Of a DNA stretch of 64,000 nucleotides, positions 55,765-63,508 are shown piece by piece. This stretch comes from Bacteroidales bacterium (GTDB taxonomy: Bacteria; Bacteroidota; Bacteroidia; Bacteroidales; UBA12077), in NCBI GenBank assembly GCA_018334675.1, contig JAGXLL010000008.1, positions 1 through 64,000 of the forward strand, written 5' to 3'. Below the pieces are notes generated by a model. The model was given only the letters and a program-made list of their open reading frames with translations. It searched no databases and was not told the DNA's origin. Numbering within the stretch: the first letter of the stretch is position 1; each line of letters starts with the position of its first letter. Position numbers and translations under genes: made by a program.

Positions 55765-56808
55765 TCACTTAAGCTGGAAGCGGGCCCGGACGGGCTGATG
55801 ATCGGTATGTTGAAAATTCAGCTGCAGGGTTTGTACATCAAGCGGGGTAATATTGGGGGAAGCAAGATAAAAATCGATCACGCCCGTCTGGGTTTTAGCC
55901 TGGTAAGGGGCTTTCAGCGAACGGTTGGTGGGAGTGGCCGGATCATACACCCATTGCCACCCCCGGGGCATGAAATCTTCATCAATGGTGCGGGTTGAGG
56001 TTCTGCCGACAGGCGCCAGGGCCTCCTTACGCCGATGGATGCCGGGAGGAAACTGATTCCAGTCGCCTCCCACGATCAAATAGTTGCCTTTTTCATATTC
56101 CGAGAGCAGAAAGGACCTCAGGTGTCCCATCTCCTTTCTCTTTAAGGTACCCTGATCATAAGCAGAATGGTGGGTATTGACCACCACGAGCTCCTGTCCT
56201 CCCCTCACGGGGAAACGCAGGGTCATAAAACAGCGGTCGAGCATAAAAAGGCGCTTCGGCCAAGCATATCCGCCCGGCAAATCATGGCGCATCACCCGTG
56301 CCGGCACAAAGGAGGAGAAGCTGGCCAGTCCGCTCGTAACCTTTCCCAGGGGATTGGAAGGAGGGATAGGAACAAACTGTACCCGGTAGTTCAGCGCAAA
56401 ATACCCATTATAGGTTTGCAGGGCCGAGTGGATCTGCCGGAACTGATCGGTGTGGTAACTCCTTTTGGACGCTACATCCACTTCCTGTAACAGATAAAGA
56501 TCGGCCGGTTCATTCCGGGCCAGTTCCTCGGTGATCGCCTCCAAATTATGCCTTGTCTGCCTCCCGGAACTTCTTACCCGGTCCCCTCCGTCATAGAAAA
56601 AACTCATGTCAGCTCCTAAACCGGCATACCCAATGTTCCATATCATCAGCGAAAGGGTATCGGTTTCAATTACATCAGGAGAATCTTTGACGGCCAGGGT
56701 TTCAACCTCATCCGGCCGGTAATCAGTCAGGGTAAAATACACAAGAAAAACCGCCAACAGGATCGCCAGGGAAAGAAGTATATACAGCAATATTTTCAGA
56801 AAGCCCAT
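55765..56808 (-). CDS. Membrane-anchored endonuclease/exonuclease/phosphatase-family protein
   Basis: 347-residue protein with one N-terminal membrane helix (ILLYILLSLAILLAVFLVYF) and an extracytoplasmic EEP domain: LMIWNIGYAGLG (metal Asn), LQEVDV (metal Glu), VVNTHHSAYD and YLIVGGDWNQFP, with the final STDH-type TDHQPV. The fold covers DNases, sphingomyelinases and phosphoinositide phosphatases; with an anchored periplasmic domain a lipid or nucleotide phosphodiesterase is likely. It diverges from purQ. Confidence 0.85.
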   Translation of the reverse strand: MGFLKILLYILLSLAILLAVFLVYFTLTDYRPDEVETLAVKDSPDVIETDTLSLMIWNIGYAGLGADMSFFYDGGDRVRSSGRQTRHNLEAITEELARNEPADLYLLQEVDVASKRSYHTDQFRQIHSALQTYNGYFALNYRVQFVPIPPSNPLGKVTSGLASFSSFVPARVMRHDLPGGYAWPKRLFMLDRCFMTLRFPVRGGQELVVVNTHHSAYDQGTLKRKEMGHLRSFLLSEYEKGNYLIVGGDWNQFPPGIHRRKEALAPVGRTSTRTIDEDFMPRGWQWVYDPATPTNRSLKAPYQAKTQTGVIDFYLASPNITPLDVQTLQLNFQHTDHQPVRARFQLK

Positions 56809-56878
56809 AAAAAAGAATTTAACAGATCATCCTATACACACAAATGTAAGTTTTATTTTTAAAACACAGGGGCGTGTA

Positions 56879-56909
56879 TTTGTCCTTAATTTTAATTTCT
56901 CTATATTTG
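56879..56909 (+). promoter_or_regulatory. Predicted purQ promoter, exact consensus
   Basis: TTTG (56879-56882), 19 bases, TATATTTG (56902-56909). Transcription would start near 56916, so the whole leader element (56958-57057) lies in the 140-base untranslated leader of purQ. Confidence 0.72.
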
Positions 56910-56957
56910 AACCGTATAAATGGTTGCAGCAGGCATCAATATTAAAAATACGACTAC

Positions 56958-57057
56958 ATGAAACGTCCATGCCAAAATAATCATTAATATCACAAATGAG
57001 ATGATTATTTTGGCATGGTAAGTTCCATATGACCATAATAAATAATAAGATAATCAT
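56958..57057 (+). repeat. Start-codon-adjacent leader element, copy before purQ
   Basis: ATGAAACGT starts it; CCATGCCAAAATAATCAT (56967-56984) and ATGATTATTTTGGCATGG (57001-57018) form an 18-bp perfect stem with a 16-base loop; TAAGTTCCATATGACCATAA (57019-57038) and an A/T-rich tail lead directly into the purQ ATG. A short frame ATG AAA CGT ... TAA of 9 codons starts at its first base. Confidence 0.88.
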
Positions 57058-57759
57058 ATGAAATTTGGAATTGTTGTTTTTCCGGGCTCAAATTGCGATC
57101 ACGATACTTTCTACGTTCTTGGCAACATTCTGAATCAGGAAGTGGTAGAATTATGGCACAAGGAACACGACCTGAAAGGGGTTGACGCGGTTATCCTTCC
57201 GGGAGGTTTCTCTTATGGCGACTACCTCAGATCGGGCGCTATAGCCCGTTATTCGCCTATCATGGAAGAAGTGATTGCCTTTGCCAACCGGGGCGGCTTT
57301 GTTTTTGGCATCTGCAACGGATTTCAGGTGCTCTGTGAAGCAGGTCTTTTGCCTGGCGCTTTGCTGCACAATGACAATCAGCGGTTCATTTGTAAAAACA
57401 TACACATCCTGCCCGACAACAACGGAAATGTACTCACCCGTGACCTGGACAAGCCGCGGCCCATCAAGGTCCCCATCGCCCATGGCGAAGGAAGATACTA
57501 CGCCAAAAAGAGCACCCTGCAGAAGATGAGGATGCAGGGTCAGATCCTCTTCCGCTACTGCAACCAATACGGCCAGATCACCACCGATGCCAACCCGAAT
57601 GGATCGCTGGAGAACATAGCCGGGGTATGCAACGAGAACAAAAATGTTTTCGGTATGATGCCCCATCCCGAAAGGGCAGGTGATGAGATGCTGGGTAACA
57701 CGGAAGGCAAAAACATCTTCGAATCCATCATCAACAACCTGGTGCCCCGCCCGGCCTAG
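57058..57759 (+). CDS. purQ: Phosphoribosylformylglycinamidine synthase subunit PurQ
   Basis: 233-residue glutamine amidotransferase delivering ammonia to FGAM synthase in purine biosynthesis. It begins MKFGIVVFPGSNCDHDTFYV; the class I site shows GGFSYGDYLRSGAIA, the nucleophile FGICNGFQVLCEAGLLPGAL (Cys), and the His-Glu pair in MMPHPERAGDE. It stands alone with no other pur gene next to it. Control by the upstream element is possible since the element is in its leader. Confidence 0.95.
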   Translation: MKFGIVVFPGSNCDHDTFYVLGNILNQEVVELWHKEHDLKGVDAVILPGGFSYGDYLRSGAIARYSPIMEEVIAFANRGGFVFGICNGFQVLCEAGLLPGALLHNDNQRFICKNIHILPDNNGNVLTRDLDKPRPIKVPIAHGEGRYYAKKSTLQKMRMQGQILFRYCNQYGQITTDANPNGSLENIAGVCNENKNVFGMMPHPERAGDEMLGNTEGKNIFESIINNLVPRPA

Positions 57760-57839
57760 GTACCCCTCTTACGCCAACCGTCCATAAGCCATACAGGCCC
57801 CCGTCTGCTTTTAATGCGCCGTGGCTTTGCAGTGGCCGG

Positions 57840-58241
57840 TTACACATACATCGAAGCAATCAGCTCCCTAAAGCACCACAAAAACAGCAATATCGATATA
57901 GATACATCGGCCGCGATCAGCCGTTTACTGCTATGGCGGGCATAGAGGATAAAAAAAAGCACCCGCAACCAAAACTGAACAAAGAAAAAACCGGACACTT
58001 CCAGGCTGTGTGCATTGTAATCCTCGGCCTGGCTGAAATCCAAACGCACAATAGAGGAGAAGGCCCGCGACATGCCTGTACTGGCTGTCGCTTTACCTTC
58101 CATAAGCTTGTATTGTGAAGGAATGGGATGTCCACCGTTCGACGGCGAAAAAAGGCCGGAATAGATGAATACCATCAAAATGACCCCGGCAAAAATGATA
58201 TGCAGAATCTGATAAGAGTCCCGCAGAGTGGCCTTATGCAT
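57840..58241 (-). CDS. Membrane protein of unknown function
   Basis: 133-residue protein with three probable membrane helices: residues about 11-27 (ILHIIFAGVILMVFIYS), 84-100 (GFFFVQFWLRVLFFILY) and 108-125 (RLIAADVSISILLFLWCF). I do not recognise its family. It is 10 bases downstream of the DUF4190-like gene on the same strand and probably shares its transcript. Confidence 0.55.
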   Translation of the reverse strand: MHKATLRDSYQILHIIFAGVILMVFIYSGLFSPSNGGHPIPSQYKLMEGKATASTGMSRAFSSIVRLDFSQAEDYNAHSLEVSGFFFVQFWLRVLFFILYARHSSKRLIAADVSISILLFLWCFRELIASMYV

Positions 58242-58251
58242 GAAGGTCCGG

Positions 58252-58782
58252 CTATTTTTGGTCTTTCTCCTCTTTCAGCTTATCCAGCTCCTTTTCCGCC
58301 TCCTCGACATCAGCACTGTCTTCAGGTTTTTCCTGAGTCTCGACCTCTGTTTCTCCCTCCAGATCCTCCATCTTCTCTTCGAGGTCCTTCATATTCTCGT
58401 CGTTCATATCCTGCTCCATCCCTTCTATATCCTCTTCCAGATCTCTGCCTATATCTTCGAGTTGTTCGAGCTTATCGAACCAGCTCCCCCGGTCATGTAC
58501 GGCACCATGGAAGAAGGCACCCAGGAAGAAAAACCACAATACAGCAATCACCGAGCCAATGATCGAAACCACCAGGCCGGCCGTGGTGATCCCCTTGGCC
58601 CCCTCACTTTTCCGGGCCTGAGAAAGGCCAACAGCACTCAGAACGATCCCTACTGCACCAAAGAGCAGGGCAATGGCAAATGTACAGCCCATAATGGCCA
58701 GAGGAACGGAAATGATTCCCAGGACCAGTCCGGCTATACCGAGTCCCTGACCAGCGTTGGTTTTCTTTTGTTCAACTACCAT
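58252..58782 (-). CDS. DUF4190-like membrane protein with acidic coiled-coil tail
   Basis: 176-residue protein. The start has KKTNAGQGLGIAGLVLGIIS, then a second hydrophobic helix pair with GLSQARKSEGAKGITTAGLVVSIIGS, the alternating Gly-rich pattern of DUF4190. The last 75 residues are almost entirely Glu, Asp and Lys (LEEDIEGMEQDMNDENMKD) with heptad-like hydrophobics, a likely coiled coil outside the membrane. Function is unknown. Confidence 0.7.
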   Translation of the reverse strand: MVVEQKKTNAGQGLGIAGLVLGIISVPLAIMGCTFAIALLFGAVGIVLSAVGLSQARKSEGAKGITTAGLVVSIIGSVIAVLWFFFLGAFFHGAVHDRGSWFDKLEQLEDIGRDLEEDIEGMEQDMNDENMKDLEEKMEDLEGETEVETQEKPEDSADVEEAEKELDKLKEEKDQK

Positions 58783-58939
58783 AACACATTGCAGATTTTA
58801 AGGTTCTTACCAAAAATACTAAAAAATCTTGATGTAATAAACCTTCTGTCATTTTTTCAGGCGATGGAGTGCCCCCGGGGGTTGTTTTTCTCCTGCTGAT
58901 CACTTATTTTTAATGGATCGTTATATAAACCGAAGCATT

Positions 58940-59722
58940 ATGAAACTACCCATATACCAGTTGGATGTATTTACCAACAACATTTTTGAGGGAAACCCGG
59001 CAGCCGTTGTGGTCATGGATGAATGCGTGGATCAGCAGTTGATGCAAAACATCGCCATGGAGAACAACCTTTCTGAGACAGCTTTCATTCATAAAGAAAA
59101 CGACTATTATAAGATCAGATGGTTCACCCCCACGGTGGAGGTCGACCTGTGCGGTCACGCCACCCTGGCTTCCGGGCATCTGGTGCTCTATATCCTGGAG
59201 CCCGCGTTGAATGAGGTCACCTTTCATTCAACCCAACACGAGCTGACGGTTAGGAAAGAGGAAGATTACCTGGCCATGAAACTGCCCGCGGGAAATTATG
59301 AAAAAGCCCACATGCCCGCGGAGCTGACGCAAGCCCTTCACAAAGAGCCGGCCGAACTGTATAAGGGTCAAGACTATATGGCTGTGTTTGAATCACAGAA
59401 AGACATCACTGAGATGGAACCTGATTTCACGTTGCTGAAAAAACTGGACACCCGCGGAGTGATCGTGACAGCCCCGGGTGTGCAGGCCGACTTCGTATCC
59501 CGCTTTTTTGCCCCTTCAATAGGGGTCAACGAGGATCCTGTCACCGGCTCAGCCCATACCCTGCTGACCCCCTACTGGTCAAAAAAACTCGGCAAGAAAG
59601 AGCTTTGGGCCGAACAACTATCTGCCCGCGGAGGCAGAATGAGATGCCGCGACCTGGACGAAAACATTGAATTGCTGGGCAATGCCAGGAACTACCTCAA
59701 GGGTCACATCTTCACCAAATAA
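58940..59722 (+). CDS. PhzF-family isomerase
   Basis: 260-residue member of the PhzF/diaminopimelate-epimerase-like fold. It starts MKLPIYQLDVFTNNIFEGNPAAVVV; the catalytic Glu lies in the NNLSETAF segment and EVDLCGHATLASGHLV follows, with RFFAPSIGVNEDPVTGSAHTLL at the second half. The actual substrate in this branch is unknown. I use the ATG 58940 rather than an in-frame ATG at 58913. Confidence 0.88.
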   Translation: MKLPIYQLDVFTNNIFEGNPAAVVVMDECVDQQLMQNIAMENNLSETAFIHKENDYYKIRWFTPTVEVDLCGHATLASGHLVLYILEPALNEVTFHSTQHELTVRKEEDYLAMKLPAGNYEKAHMPAELTQALHKEPAELYKGQDYMAVFESQKDITEMEPDFTLLKKLDTRGVIVTAPGVQADFVSRFFAPSIGVNEDPVTGSAHTLLTPYWSKKLGKKELWAEQLSARGGRMRCRDLDENIELLGNARNYLKGHIFTK

Positions 59723-59836
59723 TTGCACCCCTTCGCGCCCGCTGCGGTTATTGAAATTCTGGCCTTGTTCCTTTTCAAAAAAGGATATATTGTGTATATT
59801 TAGCCCTTTGCATTGTATTATCCAAAACTAATTGCT

Positions 59837-61042
59837 ATGGCTACAACCAACAAGATCAAAGGCGTTATCGGTATATTAACAGGAGGCGGGGACGTTCCGG
59901 GTCTCAATCCTGCCATTCGTGCGGTAACCATCAGAGCGTTAAGAGAAGGCTACAAGGTTATTGGCATCCGGCGGGGCTGGGCTGGTTTGGTGGATCTCAA
60001 ACGGGATGCTGAAGACGAAGGCTGCCACTGTTACATGGAGCTCACGGAAAATGTGGTCAATAGGGCAGCCCGCACAGGGGGCACTTTTCTGCACAGCTCC
60101 AGGGTCAATCCCAGCAAAGTTCCCAAAGATAAAGTACCCACCCATCTTCAGGATACCTACCAGGAAGAGATGAACGACCTCACCCCGGAAGTACTTAAAA
60201 ATATAGATTATCTCAATATCGACTTCCTGATTCCCGTGGGGGGCGATGATACCCTTTCCTATGCCGTGCGCCTGTACCGGGAAGGGGTAAAAGTAGTAGG
60301 CATCCCAAAGACCATGGACAACGACGTGGCAGGTACGGATTATTGCATTGGCTTCAGTACCTGTGTAACCCGTACCATCATGATGACCAACATCCTGAGA
60401 ACCTCTGCGGGCTCCCACGAAAGGGTGATGATCCTGGAGGTTTTCGGGCGCTATGCCGGCTTCACTGCCATGCTGCCGACCATGGCCGGAGCTGCCGACA
60501 GATGCGTCATACCGGAACACCGCTTCGACATCGAACACCTCACCGACCTGTTGATGCATGACCGCGACAAACATCCCAGCAACTACTCGGTGGCACTGGT
60601 ATCAGAAGGAGCCATGTTCGGGGGGGGCGAAATGGTATATGAAAATCAGGAAAAAGATATGTATGGCCACGCCAAGCTGGGAGGCATAGGCGATCTGGTG
60701 TCCGACCAGATCAAGAAAATCTCTCCCAAATACAACAACGGCCAAAGGGTGGGCATCATCAACCAGAAACTGGGGTACCTGGTCAGAGGCGGCGACCCCG
60801 ACTCCATCGACTCGATCGTGCCGATGGCCTACGGCAACCTGGCCCTCGACCTGATACTCAACAACCTCCATGGCAGGCTGGTGGTACTCAAACATGGTCA
60901 TTACGATAATGTGCCCATCGAGGTGGTGGGAAGCAAAAGCAAAACAGTGAACGTGCAGCAACATTACAACATCGATCGCCTGCGCCCGCAATACAAGAGC
61001 TTCGCCATGAAACCCCTGTTCATCATGACCAGCGAGGTTTGA
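59837..61042 (+). CDS. Phosphofructokinase, probable PPi-dependent type
   Basis: 401-residue PFK-family enzyme starting MATTNKIKGVIGILTGGGDV. The donor-site motif is GGDDT (Asp138 where the ATP type has Gly) and the catalytic loop is PKTMDND (Lys158 where the ATP type has Gly). This Asp/Lys pair is the known mark of pyrophosphate-dependent enzymes, in which both residues block ATP. The reaction would be reversible and spare ATP. The window also holds the Gly/Gly ATP-type pfkA at 16.8 kb. The ATG at 59837 is chosen over an in-frame ATG at 59813. A hairpin terminator follows. Confidence 0.9.
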   Translation: MATTNKIKGVIGILTGGGDVPGLNPAIRAVTIRALREGYKVIGIRRGWAGLVDLKRDAEDEGCHCYMELTENVVNRAARTGGTFLHSSRVNPSKVPKDKVPTHLQDTYQEEMNDLTPEVLKNIDYLNIDFLIPVGGDDTLSYAVRLYREGVKVVGIPKTMDNDVAGTDYCIGFSTCVTRTIMMTNILRTSAGSHERVMILEVFGRYAGFTAMLPTMAGAADRCVIPEHRFDIEHLTDLLMHDRDKHPSNYSVALVSEGAMFGGGEMVYENQEKDMYGHAKLGGIGDLVSDQIKKISPKYNNGQRVGIINQKLGYLVRGGDPDSIDSIVPMAYGNLALDLILNNLHGRLVVLKHGHYDNVPIEVVGSKSKTVNVQQHYNIDRLRPQYKSFAMKPLFIMTSEV

Positions 61043-61062
61043 ATTTCGAATAAGCACCAAGA

Positions 61063-61117
61063 CGAATTGGCGCTCGCTTTAAAAACACTAAGCGCCGATT
61101 CGCCTTAAAGGTTTTTT
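61063..61117 (+). terminator. Terminator after the PPi-type phosphofructokinase
   Basis: CGAATTGGCGCT (61063-61074) pairs with AGCGCCGATTCG (61091-61102) with one G-T wobble; CCTTAAAGG and a T run follow. Confidence 0.65.
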
Positions 61118-61137
61118 ATGTTTGTCAGAAAAACAAC

Positions 61138-61383
61138 TTATTCTTCCCGGGTCTCCTTCTTCTTTGAGGAGCCTCCCTTGCTCTTGGAACCGGAGGTCTC
61201 CTTCTTCTTCTCCTTCTCCTCTGCCTTGACCTCGCTCATCTTTTCCTTCAGCTCAGGGGCATTGTCCTGAGGGTTTTTCTCCAGCGCCTTTTTCTTCATC
61301 TGAGTTTTCTTCCGGGGCCTTCTCACTCCGTATGACTTACGGAAACGCTTGCCCTTTGCGGTTTTCATGTCTCCTTTTCCCAT
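61138..61383 (-). CDS. 30S ribosomal protein THX
   Basis: 81-residue protein starting MGKGDMKTAKGKRFRKSYGV followed by RRPRKK, the signature of the small Thx/bTHX ribosomal protein that sits in the head of the 30S subunit. The first 35 residues match; the remaining 45 form a low-complexity Lys/Glu/Ser tail (KEKKKETSGSKSKGG) not usual in the short Thermus protein. Monocistronic, with promoter at 61433-61461. Confidence 0.8.
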   Translation of the reverse strand: MGKGDMKTAKGKRFRKSYGVRRPRKKTQMKKKALEKNPQDNAPELKEKMSEVKAEEKEKKKETSGSKSKGGSSKKKETREE

Positions 61384-61432
61384 AAAAAAAAGAATTTGAG
61401 ATTTTAAATTTTCAATTTATTCAAAGTGCCTG

Positions 61433-61461
61433 CAAAGATACAAAATAATAGGGATCGCAAA
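61433..61461 (-). promoter_or_regulatory. Predicted THX promoter
   Basis: Reverse strand: TTTG (61458-61461), 17 bases, TATCTTTG (61433-61440). Start near 61426, about 43 bases before the ATG. Confidence 0.5.
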
Positions 61462-61492
61462 AACCTAAACCCCATGGACTCCTGCAAATTCT

Positions 61493-61978
61493 TCACTGCC
61501 GGCGGTCCAGGGTGATCACCGAAAAAGGATACCGGTGTTTTTCATCTTTCTCATGCTCATACCGGTTTACCTCCTTCCACTGGTCCATATCCAGCTGCGG
61601 AAAAAAAGTGTCGCCCTCCAGCTCCACATGAACACGGGTGAGGTAAATGCGATCCACCCGGGGCAAAGCCATCCGGTAGATCTTCTCACCTCCTATGATA
61701 AAAGGCTCATCGTCATGATGTACCTGTCGCAAAGCTTCATCCAGCGAATGCACAACAATGCAGTCCTTCGCGTGATAATTGTCATTGCGGGTAATGATGA
61801 TGTTGGTCCGCCCGGGCAACGGCTTGCCATAAGATTCGAAGGTTCTGCGCCCCACAATCACATGATGCCCCCTGGTGGTTTGCTTGAAGTGCCTGAGGTC
61901 ATCCGGCAGATGCCACAACAAATCATTGTCCTTGCCTATAACATTATTCTCTGAAGCTGCTACGATTAATGAAAGCAT
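61493..61978 (-). CDS. folA: Dihydrofolate reductase
   Basis: 161-residue NADPH-dependent reductase. It begins MLSLIVAASENNVIGKDNDLLWHLPDDL, with the conserved Asp in LPDDLRHFK, then GRRTFESYGKPLPGRTNIIITRN and FIIGGEKIYRMALPRVDRIYLTRV. It follows thyA by 21 bases on the same strand, the common thyA-folA order; DHFR regenerates the tetrahydrofolate that ThyA oxidises. Confidence 0.95.
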   Translation of the reverse strand: MLSLIVAASENNVIGKDNDLLWHLPDDLRHFKQTTRGHHVIVGRRTFESYGKPLPGRTNIIITRNDNYHAKDCIVVHSLDEALRQVHHDDEPFIIGGEKIYRMALPRVDRIYLTRVHVELEGDTFFPQLDMDQWKEVNRYEHEKDEKHRYPFSVITLDRRQ

Positions 61979-61999
61979 AATGCGTCAATGACTTTGAAA

Positions 62000-62794
62000 T
62001 TAAACGGAGACTTTCCCTTTGATGGGCGGATGAGGATTATAATTCTCCAGGGTGAAATCGGAATAGTCGAAACCAAAAAGATCCTCTACCTGTGGATCAA
62101 TGCGCATGGTGGGCAGCTGCCTTGGTTCGCGGGAAAGCTGAAGCTTCACCTGCTCCAGATGATTCAGATAGATGTGGGCATCCCCCAGGGTATGAATGAA
62201 TTCATAGGGTTGCAAACCCGTCACCCGGGCCACCATCATCGTTAAAAGCGAATAAGAGGCAATGTTGAAGGGCACCCCCAGGAAAAGATCGGCACTGCGC
62301 TGGTAAAGCTGACACGAAAGCTTGCCGTCATGGACGTAAAACTGAAAAAGGATGTGGCAGGGCGGAAGATTCATGTTGTCCAGATCCCCTGCATTCCAGG
62401 CACTCACAATGTGTCGGCGCGAGTGGGGTTTGTTCCTGATCGAATCCAGCACCTGGCTGATCTGATCAATATGCCGGCCGTCAGGCGTGGGCCATGAACG
62501 CCACTGATATCCATAAATGTGACCCAGCTCACCGTTCTCATCGGCCCATTCGTCCCAGATGCGTACCTTGTTGTCCTTCAGATACCGAACATTGGTATCT
62601 CCTCTTAAAAACCACAACAACTCATATATAACGGACTTCAGATGGACCTTCTTGGTGGTCAGCAAGGGAAACCCTTCCTGCAGGTTGAAACGAAGCTGAT
62701 AGCCAAATGTGCTGATGGTTCCTGTGCCGGTACGGTCCGATTTACGGGCACCATTATGAAACACATGATCCAGTAATTCAAGATATTGTTGCAT
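62000..62794 (-). CDS. thyA: Thymidylate synthase
   Basis: 264-residue enzyme making dTMP from dUMP and methylene-tetrahydrofolate. It starts [25 protein letters not shown]; the catalytic cysteine lies in [13 protein letters not shown] and the dUMP site in [17 protein letters not shown], with [11 protein letters not shown] near the end. The ATG 62792-62794 gives exactly the E. coli length of 264; an in-frame upstream stretch is not part of the protein. folA follows. Confidence 0.96.
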   Translation of the reverse strand: MQQYLELLDHVFHNGARKSDRTGTGTISTFGYQLRFNLQEGFPLLTTKKVHLKSVIYELLWFLRGDTNVRYLKDNKVRIWDEWADENGELGHIYGYQWRSWPTPDGRHIDQISQVLDSIRNKPHSRRHIVSAWNAGDLDNMNLPPCHILFQFYVHDGKLSCQLYQRSADLFLGVPFNIASYSLLTMMVARVTGLQPYEFIHTLGDAHIYLNHLEQVKLQLSREPRQLPTMRIDPQVEDLFGFDYSDFTLENYNPHPPIKGKVSV

Positions 62795-62891
62795 GAGCCA
62801 TTTTGCTTTTTGAAGTGTATAACGCCAGGTAAAATTAAAAAATCTGGGTGAAGTTACCCCTCCCAATCTAAAATTTGAACTTTTGAAAAAA

Positions 62892-63077
62892 ATGTTCGAA
62901 AAATTTAGTGGGGAAAACATCAAGGACCACATCGTCCGCATCGCCAACCATATCTTCAGCAAGTTTGGATTCAAAAAGACGACCATCGACGATATTGCCC
63001 AAACCCTTGGGAAGGGCCTCTCACTGAAAGAAAAAGTAGCCCTGGCCAAAGAAACCGACCGGGTGTGCAGAAGGTGA
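62892..63077 (+). pseudogene. TetR-family regulator, truncated after the DNA-binding domain
   Basis: The first 42 residues ([20 protein letters not shown] then [14 protein letters not shown]) are a clear TetR helix-turn-helix. The expected continuation (a KSSLYYYF-like motif) is missing; instead [20 protein letters not shown] and a stop follow. The gene is therefore cut just after the recognition helix. It diverges from thyA. Confidence 0.65.
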
Positions 63078-63379
63078 TGGCCGCACAGTTCGAATCCTTC
63101 AAGGATCCTTTCATCATCATGATCGCCAAGCTCGAAGAAAACGGCCTAGAGGATTACCAGATCATTGAACAGGTACCCGCCAAAAATGTGCGGGGAGCCC
63201 CACGGCTCAACACAGCCGTATGGCCCAGCCACAATTCATCTATCCTGCTTCAGCTCAGCGATGATCAAAATGCCCGCAAAATACTGGAGGTGGTCCGGGA
63301 CTTCAACCACAAGGCCTACAACGAAAATGAACGGGTCACTGCCTGCAGCTGGACCCTGGATGACTATTTTTTTGAATAA
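63065..63379 (+). pseudogene. P-II-like (PG0541-type) transporter-associated protein, N-terminus displaced
   Basis: 104-codon frame beginning GTG at 63065. [40 protein letters not shown] and ILEVVRDFNHKAYN resemble the PG0541 family of small P-II-like proteins that accompany RND efflux pumps. Its normal start strand is not visible; the preceding region is in another frame of the broken TetR gene. It may be a remnant, or a working gene starting at ATG 63077. Confidence is limited. Confidence 0.5.
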
Positions 63380-63392
63380 AAATCCAGTAAAA

Positions 63393-63468
63393 ATCCAGCG
63401 CTTAGCGCAGCGCTAAGCGTTGGATCTGTTCGTTTCCGGACATTTTTCAGCGCTGCGCTAAGCGCTGA
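63393..63468. repeat. AGCGCT palindromic repeat, copy 6 (composite)
   Basis: TCCAGCGCTTAGCGC (63394-63408) with GCGCTAAGCGTTGGA (63410-63424), then TGTTCG-TTTC-CGGACA (63427-63442), TTTTT and a third palindrome CAGCGCTGCGCTAAGCGCTG (63448-63467). In the second hairpin C-G pairs have replaced one A-T style pair, keeping a fold. Confidence 0.88.
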
Positions 63469-63477
63469 TTTTTTTAT

Positions 63478-63485
63478 TACTTTTG
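63478..63485 (+). promoter_or_regulatory. Probable -7 box of the sulfotransferase-like gene
   Basis: TACTTTTG matches TAnnTTTG, 24 bases before the ATG at 63509. The -33 position falls in the palindromic repeat and shows no TTTG. Confidence 0.35.
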
Positions 63486-63508
63486 CCTCGCATTTGTTTG
63501 GCAAGACT

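Noticed and set aside
55571-55768. A 65-codon reverse-strand frame upstream of mutA
   Set aside because: It overlaps the predicted mutA promoter and the start region; composition and context do not support a gene.
56827-57057. A 76-codon reverse-strand frame across the purQ leader
   Set aside because: It is the complement of the leader element and promoter. Similar frames appear wherever this repeat occurs, so it would be a false protein family.
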